Assembly (NCBI GenBank): GCA_964235675.1 | Contig: CAXSEA010000115.1 | Coordinates: 1-10,843, forward strand | Source of the DNA: CAXSEA01 sp964235675 | GTDB taxonomy: Bacteria > Armatimonadota > Armatimonadia > Armatimonadales > Capsulimonadaceae | DNA: 10,843 nt | Direction: 5' to 3' | In this document: positions 5,687 to 10,843 of the stretch, piece by piece | Numbering within the stretch: position 1 is the stretch's first letter | Layout of the letters: each line of letters opens with the position of its first letter | Notes under the pieces: model-generated | Told to the model about the DNA's origin: nothing | What the model saw: only the letters and a program-made list of their open reading frames with translations | Database searches by the model: none | Made by a program: the position numbers and the translations under genes

Positions 5687-7397
5687 GTATTTTGTCGGGA
5701 GCGAAAAACGTTTAGCCTCTCGAAGGCTCCTCGGAATTTGCCGCATCGCCGTTGCCGTTGCCATTCTTGGCTTCGGCGGCGCGATTGAGTCGGGTTGCCA
5801 GAAGCCGAGAGCAGCGTCGGTACCGCTGCCCACGGCATCGCAAGCGACCGACTGGACTCTGAGCACGTCCGACCCGCGCCGCGCCATCGACGCGTATGTT
5901 CCATCGTCCGGTACAGGCCGGATGATTGCGGCGGACGGATCTGTCGCGGCGGAGTATTACTCAGGACGCTACAAAAACGGCGTTATCATGGGCCGGACAA
6001 CTGGAGGAAATCCTGCAATTCCAGCTGTCTCCGGCTACAGTCAGGTTCTGGACTTGAAAAGCGGAACGCTTGAGACTACGGTAGGCGGCAAATCCACAAC
6101 GGTTAAAGGCAGTGTTGCCGGATACGCCAGCTGGCAGAAGTTTTGGAGCGATTCCGATATCGAGATCGACGGCGATGCGGAGGCGCAGCAGGCGACTCGG
6201 GCGGAGTTGTTCTATCTTGCCGGCTCAGGGTCGAAGACGACGTCCATTCCACCGTTCGGCTTGTCGTCCAAAGGCTACAGCGGGCATATTTTCTGGGACG
6301 CCGAGACCTGGATGCTGCCCGCGCTCATCGCCCAGCACCCGGATTTGGCGCGCGGCGTGATCGCTTACCGGTTTCAGCGTTTGAAGCAGGCCGTAGTGAA
6401 CGCGAAAGCGGATAAGTTTCCTGGAGCGGAATACCCGTGGGAGTCGGCGGATACCGGGCGCGAAGAAGCGCCGCCGGAGTTCGCACAGGAGCGGCATATC
6501 ACGGCGGATATCGGCCTAGCGGCGTGGCAGTATTATCTCTGGAGCGGCGACAAGAAATATTTGCGCGGGCAGGGATGGCCGATTTTGGAGGCCTGCGCCG
6601 ATTACTGGGCGGCTCGCGCCAGCCGGGGCGGCGACGGCAAGTCTCACATTCTGCATGTGATCGGCCCCGACGAAACCAGCGGGGTGGTGGACGACGACGC
6701 TTGGACCAATGCCGCCGCCGCTCAATGCCTTCGGGATGCGGGAGCGGCTGCCGTCGCGCTGGGGGTGCCGTCACATCCCAACTGGAGCAGAGTCGCCGGG
6801 AGTATGTCTCTGCCGCGCGATAGCCGCAATGACATCCCTATCGAGCATGTCGGGGCGACTGACAGGCTTCGGGCAAAGCAGGCCGATACGGAGCTTTTGG
6901 TGTATCCTCTCGATCTGCCGATGCCGCCGGGCCAAGCCGCCGCGATTCTCCAGTTCGCGCGGCAGCATACCAGCAATGTCGGGCCGGCGATGACCAGCAG
7001 TATCGACGCTTTGATCTCGGCGCGTCTGGGGCTGGCGCAGCAGTCGCTGGATCTTTTCCGCGCCTCGTACCAGCCGTTTCTACGCGGGCCATGGAATGCG
7101 TTCTCGGAGAAGCGGACGCGCGACAGTGTGTATTTTTGCACCGGAATGGGCGGCTGCCTGCAAACGGTGCTGTATGGATTCGCGGGGTTGAACGTCGCGT
7201 CCGGCGCGGCTCCTGGACAAGGAACGCTGATCGCGCACTCCGGCGACGCCGCGCTTTACGCCGCGCCGCATCTGCCGCCGGGATGGAGCAAGCTTATCGT
7301 GCGGGGAGTGAAGTTCCGGGGAGCGGAGTATGACGTGACGGTGACGACGGGCGACAAAGTCTCGGTCCAGCCTCGCCAGCAAACGAAAGGGGCTTAA
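5661..7397 (+). CDS. Exported GH65-family glycoside hydrolase (acid trehalase-like)
   Basis: Numbered from ATG 5661 (578 aa). Basic residues followed by a hydrophobic stretch (about 23-42) form an export signal. Cys46 in IESGC could be lipidated, but the -3 residue is Glu, so the lipobox is poor. The core has clear GH65 (alpha/alpha)6-barrel motifs: GLSSKGYSGHIFWDAETWMLP, EYPWESADTGREEAP, VIGPDETSGVVDDDAWTN and KQADTELLVYPLD. In GH65 the Glu of the GPDE motif (E338 here) is the catalytic acid. The C-terminal TGMGGCLQTVLYGFAGLN resembles acid trehalase and PGGHG-type hydrolases more than maltose or trehalose phosphorylases. An alpha-glucosidase on trehalose-like or glycan substrates is therefore likely, with exact substrate unknown. 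At about 530 aa it lacks most of the N-terminal beta-sandwich of long GH65 phosphorylases. The frame is open back to 5538, but upstream Met-Thr-Lys repeats are a shadow of the acidic tract. ATG 5667 is an alternative. It overlaps the previous gene by 26 bp. Confidence 0.85.
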   Translation: MRMTKSSFRYFVGSEKRLASRRLLGICRIAVAVAILGFGGAIESGCQKPRAASVPLPTASQATDWTLSTSDPRRAIDAYVPSSGTGRMIAADGSVAAEYYSGRYKNGVIMGRTTGGNPAIPAVSGYSQVLDLKSGTLETTVGGKSTTVKGSVAGYASWQKFWSDSDIEIDGDAEAQQATRAELFYLAGSGSKTTSIPPFGLSSKGYSGHIFWDAETWMLPALIAQHPDLARGVIAYRFQRLKQAVVNAKADKFPGAEYPWESADTGREEAPPEFAQERHITADIGLAAWQYYLWSGDKKYLRGQGWPILEACADYWAARASRGGDGKSHILHVIGPDETSGVVDDDAWTNAAAAQCLRDAGAAAVALGVPSHPNWSRVAGSMSLPRDSRNDIPIEHVGATDRLRAKQADTELLVYPLDLPMPPGQAAAILQFARQHTSNVGPAMTSSIDALISARLGLAQQSLDLFRASYQPFLRGPWNAFSEKRTRDSVYFCTGMGGCLQTVLYGFAGLNVASGAAPGQGTLIAHSGDAALYAAPHLPPGWSKLIVRGVKFRGAEYDVTVTTGDKVSVQPRQQTKGA

Positions 7398-8041
7398 GCG
7401 CCGCGAGCGCGGGTAAGAAGAGCGTTCAGCACCGACGCCAGCCATTCCTTCTCTGCCTCGCCGGCTGCATCGGCAACGGTTCGGCGGCGCGCGCCGCGTC
7501 CCTGGGCGAGGGCGGAGTGGGTTTCGATCACAATTTCGGATTCGATCAGCCCTTGCGGATCGCGGTGCAGCTCGAAGCGCAGGATGTCGCGCAGAGGCAC
7601 TTGTACGGCGCGCTGGATACCCAGTTCGCGCGACGTTAAGAGAATCGCGAGTTCTACCTGGGCGCTTGGGCTAGCCGGCCGGCTTGGCACGAAGATTTTC
7701 TCGGAGCGGCTCATCGGGCGCAGGGCGGCCGCCGTGAGGACAATCAGAGCCGGGGTGATGGTTAGCCAGCCGAGTAGCCCGGCAAGCCGCCAGGCGAGCG
7801 GCTGAGGGCCGAAGTGGCCGCCGACGATAGAATCGTAGCCGGGGAATGGCCGCCGCAGGAGAAACACCATCGCTCCGCTGATGATGACGGCGAGCATCGA
7901 CGTAATTGCCAGCGCGGCTCCGGCGTACACAATCCACGGCAGGCGCGGCGGGGGAACGTTAATCCAGGTGCCGTCGGGCGACTCGTGGACCTCTACGGCG
8001 CTTTCCGACGGACGCTCGATTGCACCGGCTACTTCACGCAT
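7394..8041 (-). CDS. Two-TM membrane protein with probable cytoplasmic PH-like domain
   Basis: The product has 215 aa. A soluble 35-residue N-terminus precedes TM1 (about 36-63), a short loop rich in Gly, Pro and His, and TM2 (about 82-108). A soluble C-terminal domain of about 105 residues follows. That domain is predicted beta strands with a last helix, EAEKEWLASVLNALLTRAR. The Glu-x-x-Trp helix after a basic strand resembles the end of small PH-like domains in bacterial membrane proteins, so this is a tentative fold guess with no assigned function. It is monocistronic. A terminator separates it from the pspA operon upstream. Its TAA overlaps the GH65 TAA in the shared bases 7394-7397 on opposite strands. 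The start at 8041 is supported by the promoter placed immediately upstream. There is no Shine-Dalgarno. Confidence 0.75.
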   Translation of the reverse strand: MREVAGAIERPSESAVEVHESPDGTWINVPPPRLPWIVYAGAALAITSMLAVIISGAMVFLLRRPFPGYDSIVGGHFGPQPLAWRLAGLLGWLTITPALIVLTAAALRPMSRSEKIFVPSRPASPSAQVELAILLTSRELGIQRAVQVPLRDILRFELHRDPQGLIESEIVIETHSALAQGRGARRRTVADAAGEAEKEWLASVLNALLTRARGA

Positions 8042-8046
8042 TGAAA

Positions 8047-8076
8047 ATTATCGACTAACGAGAAAGCTGTTGAAAA
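8047..8076 (-). promoter_or_regulatory. Promoter of the 8041 gene, probably leaderless
   Basis: The minus strand reads TTTTCA (8076-8071), an 18-bp spacer, then GATAAT (8052-8047). Only 5 nt separate the -10 box from the ATG at 8041, so transcription would start on the A of the start codon. No Shine-Dalgarno exists upstream. The -35 box lies in the T-rich tail of the neighbouring terminator. Confidence 0.5.
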
Positions 8077-8116
8077 TCAAAAGCCTGGATTCGCTTGGCC
8101 GAGCAAATCCAGGCTT
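8072..8116 (-). terminator. Intrinsic terminator of the pspA / J-like operon
   Basis: AATCCAGGCTT (8106-8116) and AAGCCTGGATT (8081-8091) form a perfect 11-bp stem with a 14-nt loop. On the minus strand the stem is followed by TTGATTTTC, giving a T-rich tail. It begins 38 nt after the J-like stop codon. The plus-strand side has no T-tract, so it acts leftwards. Confidence 0.8.
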
Positions 8117-8154
8117 ATACGTTGATTGAAGGAGTTCACTTCTGTTGAGACAAG

Positions 8155-8730
8155 TTATAGCTCCAGCCGGTCGAAGCGGTCGCCGGAGGGCGCTAAAGCG
8201 CCGCTAATCATCATGTAGGCGGCATCGATGCGGCGCTGGATATTAACGGCTGTTTCCTGCTCGGGCGTGTTCGCGGCGAAACGGTCGGGCGAGGCTCGCT
8301 CCCGGAGCGAGTTGTAGGAATCGCGAACTGCCGTCCAGTTTGCGCCCGGCTCGAGGCCGAGCATTTTGTAGGCTCCGATAAGCGCGCGTGTCCGCTCCTG
8401 CGCCTGCGTGGGATTTAGCTGGGGCGCGGGCGAGGCGTTTTGCAACGTGCCGCTCGCCGCGACTTTCGCTTCCAGGGCGGCGAGGTCAGGCTGGGGCAGA
8501 AGCTCCTTGTCGTCGATTTTGGCGCTGGCCGGACGCAATTCTGATTCGGCCGCGCCCGCGTTGATTTTGCTCAGCGCCCGCTCCCACGATGACTGCTGAT
8601 TGGTATCGGTGTGGCTGGCCATGTAGGAATCGATCTCCTGCTGCGCTTTCGTGTCGATCTCCTGCCAGCGCTCCACCGCTTTATCAAGCTGCGATTTCGC
8701 TATATTGTAGAGTCTGTTAGGAATTCCCAT
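8155..8730 (-). CDS. Degenerate J-domain protein, probable PspA partner
   Basis: The product has 191 aa in two parts. Residues 117-177 have the J-domain pattern: AYKMLGLEPGANWTAVRDSYNSL, then ASPDRF, then a last helix with IDAAYMMISG. The invariant HPD that triggers Hsp70 ATPase is S147-P148-D149, so normal DnaK stimulation is unlikely. The N-terminal part is helical. Its start, MGIPNRLYNIAKSQLDKA, resembles the membrane-binding helix of PspA proteins. WERALSKINAGAAESEL (49-65) and PDLAALEAKVAASG (81-94) resemble segments of the C-terminal part of the PspA next door. It lies 29 nt after pspA in the same direction and shares its terminator, so the two are co-transcribed. I infer a PspA-binding accessory protein at the membrane; no direct evidence for this is in the sequence. 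Confidence 0.78.
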   Translation of the reverse strand: MGIPNRLYNIAKSQLDKAVERWQEIDTKAQQEIDSYMASHTDTNQQSSWERALSKINAGAAESELRPASAKIDDKELLPQPDLAALEAKVAASGTLQNASPAPQLNPTQAQERTRALIGAYKMLGLEPGANWTAVRDSYNSLRERASPDRFAANTPEQETAVNIQRRIDAAYMMISGALAPSGDRFDRLEL

Positions 8731-8759
8731 CGCCTAGCTTCCCGTCGTCGATCCCGCGT

Positions 8760-9566
8760 TCAAGAGGGCGACGCGCCGTTCGAGCCGGAGCCGCCGCTGC
8801 CGCCGACCCGTGCTTCCAGCTGCGCCAATTCCCGCTCGACATCGGACATGCCCACCTGCGAGGTGCCGGCCGCGGCGGCGTTGGTCGAGGTGATCGCGGG
8901 CTGGGCAAGGCCGAGCCGCTGCTCCATCTGCGCCAGCTCGTCGTTGGCCGCCGAATTGGCCTGTAGATTGTCCAAGTTGGCCAGGCGGCCGTCGAGGCGA
9001 CCGGCGGCGAGCTCGGAGCGGGCGGAGCTTTCGGATTGGGCGTTGGAGATTTTAGCGGCGGCGCGCTCGAAGGCCTGGTCGTTGCCGACGTTGCTCCACT
9101 TGTCCATCGCCTTGTTGATCGAGTTCTCGATCTGGGTCTGCTTCCACTGCGTTTTAAGAGCCATCGCCTCGGCGGTCTTGGTGCGGATGCGCTCTTCCTC
9201 GCGCTGCAATGCCGTTTTGATCTGCTCGGTCATGTGCACGGCGTTGCCAAGGGATGCGTTCAGTGTGCCCAGGTTCTGCTCGCGCGCTTGCTTTTCACGC
9301 AGAAGCTGAAGCGCGAGATCGCGGTCGCCGTTTTTGAGAGCCAACTCGGCTTTCGCCTGGAGGTTGTTGACTTCTTTTTGGACGCGGTCGACTTCGGCTT
9401 GAAGGTTGTTTTTCTGGGTCAGCGCTTGGACGGCCTGCTCGCGGTTGCGGGCGTGAAGCTGCTGCATCTCCTGCTGCGCTTGCGACAGCAGAATATCCGG
9501 GTCTTCCAGCTGGTCGAGCTTGACTCCAAACAGTGCGGCGAGATATCCCCAGACCCTTTTAAACAT
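8760..9566 (-). CDS. pspA: PspA/IM30 (Vipp1-like) family membrane-stress protein
   Basis: The product has 268 aa and is almost entirely helical. It starts MFKRVWGYLAALFGVKLDQLEDPDILLSQAQQEM, the amphipathic membrane-binding helix and first core helix of PspA/IM30. Long charged heptad-rich helices follow (about residues 25-180), including the NNLQAEVDRVQKEVNNLQAKAELAL and KTQWKQTQIENSINKAM segments. PspA forms ESCRT-III-like assemblies that bind and stabilise stressed membranes. The C-terminus has a helix VERELAQLEARV (243-254), then a Gly/Ser tail. The ATG at 9566 is chosen over TTG at 9572 because it gives the usual family N-terminus. AAGGA (9581-9577) lies 10 nt before it. No pspF, pspB, pspC or liaF-type regulator is in the window. 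The only companion gene is the J-like protein. Confidence 0.93.
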   Translation of the reverse strand: MFKRVWGYLAALFGVKLDQLEDPDILLSQAQQEMQQLHARNREQAVQALTQKNNLQAEVDRVQKEVNNLQAKAELALKNGDRDLALQLLREKQAREQNLGTLNASLGNAVHMTEQIKTALQREEERIRTKTAEAMALKTQWKQTQIENSINKAMDKWSNVGNDQAFERAAAKISNAQSESSARSELAAGRLDGRLANLDNLQANSAANDELAQMEQRLGLAQPAITSTNAAAAGTSQVGMSDVERELAQLEARVGGSGGSGSNGASPS

Positions 9567-9576
9567 GAGCAAGTTT

Positions 9577-9581
9577 TCCTT
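9577..9581 (-). promoter_or_regulatory. Ribosome binding site of pspA
   Basis: AAGGA on the minus strand lies 10 nt before ATG 9566 and only 4 nt before the alternative TTG at 9572, which favours the ATG. Confidence 0.5.
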
Positions 9582-9705
9582 CGGAAGCGTAGCCGGTCAA
9601 ATTGCAGCCTAATAGCCTAAAGCTGCTCACTCGGTCGCTAGAGAGATCAATCAAATCGAATCGAGCCGAAACGGCAGCGTCGCCGGGGTTTAACAAACAA
9701 GAGGA

Positions 9706-9721
9706 AGAGTAAATCGACTCT
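9706..9721. repeat. Small inverted repeat at the predicted pspA transcription start
   Basis: AGAGT (9706-9710) and ACTCT (9717-9721) are inverted copies 6 nt apart. They cover about +1 to +16 of the predicted pspA transcript. This could be an operator or a 5'-end hairpin, but five-base arms are short and may be chance. Confidence 0.25.
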
Positions 9722-9727
9722 CACGGA

Positions 9728-9757
9728 ATTATAGCTTACTTACGGTTGCATTGTAAA
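9728..9757 (-). promoter_or_regulatory. Sigma-70-type promoter of the pspA operon
   Basis: The minus strand reads TTTACA (9757-9752), an 18-bp spacer, then a perfect TATAAT (9733-9728). Initiation near 9721 would leave a leader of about 155 nt before the pspA ATG. The rest of the gap to the divergent mnmE (9567-9805) shows no gene, RNA gene or terminator. A consensus -10 argues for vegetative sigma control rather than a sigma-54/PspF system. Confidence 0.68.
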
Positions 9758-9788
9758 CGCGGCGCGAAGCGCTCTCAGCCGGTTCAGG

Positions 9789-9794
9789 TACAAT
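9789..9794 (+). promoter_or_regulatory. Possible -10 box of mnmE
   Basis: TACAAT (five of six) ends 11 nt before the mnmE ATG at 9806. It would give a leader of about 5 nt, in line with the missing Shine-Dalgarno. No -35 is recognisable at 17-18 bp. Confidence 0.3.
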
Positions 9795-9805
9795 GGCGAG
9801 TTACC

Positions 9806-10843
9806 ATGAACGCACTCCTCACCGACACAATCGCTGCCCTCGCCACTCCGCCGGGGCGCTCGTCGGTGGCGATGTTCCGGGTGAGCGGTCCCGCCGCTTT
9901 CGCCGTGTGCGACACGATTTTGCGCTCCCGCAAGCCTTCGGCGAGCTACCCGACGCGCACTCTGCACCGCGCCCGAGTGGTCGATCCGGACAAAGGAAGC
10001 GAGACCGTCGACGATGTTTTCGTTGCGGTGTTCCACGCGCCTCACTCCTACACAGGCGAGGACGTCGCCGAAATTACCTGCCACGGCGGGGAGATCCCGA
10101 TCCGGCGAACCTTGCAGCTGCTGATGGCTCACGGCGCGCGCCTCGCCGAACCGGGCGAGTTCACGCTGCGCGCTTATTTAAACGGCAAGCTTGATCTGGC
10201 GCAGGCGGAAGCGGTGGCGGATATGATCGACGCGCGCACCGACGAGGCCCACCATCTCGCCAAAGCCCAGCAGGCGGGACGCTTGTCGGCGGAAGTGAAC
10301 ACGCTGCGCGACCAGGTGCTGGGAGTGCTCGCGCGGATTGAAGCGACGATTGATTTTCCGGAGGATGTCGGCGAGTTTCCTTCCATCTGGGCCGCGCGCG
10401 AACTGACGGAGGCGAACCATTCGCTTCAGAGCCTGATTAGTTCGGCGGGGCGGGGTATGCTGATCCGCGACGGCGCGCGCGTGGCTTTGATCGGCAGTCC
10501 GAACGCCGGGAAGTCGTCGCTGCTGAACGCGCTGCTGCGCCGCGACCGCGCGATTGTCACCGCCGTGCCGGGTACGACGCGCGACGTGATCGAGGAAAGC
10601 ATCGTCGTGAACGGGGTGGTACTGCGCTTGAGCGACACGGCGGGAATCCGGGAATCGTCGGATGAGGTGGAGCGTCTCGGCATCGACCGCTCCCGAGCCG
10701 CCGCGACCGACGCCGACGTGGTTGTCTGGGTGCGCGATGCGAGCCTTGCGTCTGAAACGACGGAGGATTCCGAGATGCAGCGCCTCGTATCCGGCAAGCC
10801 GCTGGTGGTTGCCTGGAACAAAGTCGATCTGCTGCTGGGCGAT
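9806..10843 (+). CDS. mnmE: MnmE (TrmE) tRNA-modification GTPase, 3' end outside window
   Basis: The first 346 codons are present, of a family usually about 450-460 aa long. With MnmG, MnmE installs the (carboxymethyl)aminomethyl group on U34 of certain tRNAs in the cytoplasm. The N-terminal folate-binding domain begins DTIAALATPPGRSSVAMFRVSG and includes SYTGEDVAEITCHGG. The hinge GEFTLRAYLNGKLDLAQAEAVADMIDA is nearly invariant in the family. The G domain shows G1 GSPNAGKSS (230-238), G2 in GTTRDVIEE, G3 DTAG and G4 NKVD (338-341). The G domain is cut five residues after NKVD. The end of that domain, the C-terminal helical domain and the final CIGK motif lie beyond the window. The start at 9806 is the only ATG giving the family N-terminus. 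The gene is divergent from pspA. Confidence 0.97.
   Translation, partial: MNALLTDTIAALATPPGRSSVAMFRVSGPAAFAVCDTILRSRKPSASYPTRTLHRARVVDPDKGSETVDDVFVAVFHAPHSYTGEDVAEITCHGGEIPIRRTLQLLMAHGARLAEPGEFTLRAYLNGKLDLAQAEAVADMIDARTDEAHHLAKAQQAGRLSAEVNTLRDQVLGVLARIEATIDFPEDVGEFPSIWAARELTEANHSLQSLISSAGRGMLIRDGARVALIGSPNAGKSSLLNALLRRDRAIVTAVPGTTRDVIEESIVVNGVVLRLSDTAGIRESSDEVERLGIDRSRAAATDADVVVWVRDASLASETTEDSEMQRLVSGKPLVVAWNKVDLLLGD

Noticed and set aside
5381..5887. Minus-strand frame with a striking Val/Ile-rich stretch that looks like a membrane helix
   Set aside because: The Val/Ile run is simply the reverse complement of the Asp/Glu codon tract, so the helix is an artefact.
9567..9572. TTG start of pspA at 9572
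   Set aside because: It adds only two residues. ATG 9566 gives the normal family start and a better-spaced Shine-Dalgarno.
8717..9620. Several open frames antisense or shifted to pspA and the J-like gene
   Set aside because: They lack ribosome binding sites and recognisable domains, and they overlap confidently assigned genes.
1..10843. CRISPR arrays, tRNA or rRNA genes, insertion sequences, toxin-antitoxin pairs
   Set aside because: No regularly spaced repeats, no cloverleaf-like sequence and no transposase, recombinase or TA motif were found on either strand.

Overview
The window is GC-rich, densely coding bacterial chromosome. There is no plasmid, phage, transposase or CRISPR signature, and it looks like a core or near-core region. 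It pairs a full MurJ lipid II flippase and a FhaA-type protein (DUF3662-like N-domain plus FHA domains) with MnmE. MnmE argues against most Actinobacteria, which usually lack it. A deep-branching phylum such as Armatimonadota, Chloroflexota or a relative is a reasonable guess, but this is inference from gene content only.

Layout, left to right. (1) 1-120: tandem palindromes beyond the 3' end of a minus-strand gene cluster. (2) 121-3737, minus strand: murJ -> fhaA-like -> small membrane protein, a probable three-gene cell-wall operon read leftwards from a good promoter at 3746-3775. That promoter sits so close to the murJ ATG that the mRNA is probably leaderless. (3) 3797-4969, plus strand, divergent from murJ: a secreted beta-propeller-like protein with a run of nine prolines. 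(4) 5072-7397, plus strand: a cytoplasmic DsbA-like protein with a single Cys and a 29-residue polyacidic tail, overlapping the start of an exported GH65-like glycoside hydrolase. (5) 7394-8041, minus strand: a two-TM protein whose stop codon shares the same TTAA with the GH65 stop. (6) 8155-9566, minus strand: pspA and a degenerate J-domain gene, with a promoter at one end and an intrinsic terminator at the other. (7) 9806-10843, plus strand: mnmE, cut by the window end.

Two modules deserve attention. The first is the PspA/J-like pair. The J-like protein has SPD in place of HPD, begins with a PspA-like amphipathic segment, and carries short motifs resembling the C-terminal part of its neighbour PspA. 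It looks like a dedicated PspA partner rather than an Hsp70 co-chaperone. The second is the murJ-fhaA adjacency, which recalls the mycobacterial MviN-FhaA complex but lacks MviN's pseudokinase domain.

A regulatory pattern also stands out. Several promoters have an 18-bp spacer. Genes whose predicted transcription start falls at or near the ATG (murJ, the 8041 gene, perhaps mnmE) have no Shine-Dalgarno, while genes with a leader (pspA, the DsbA-like gene) have one. All functional statements rest on motif reading; no database search was possible.
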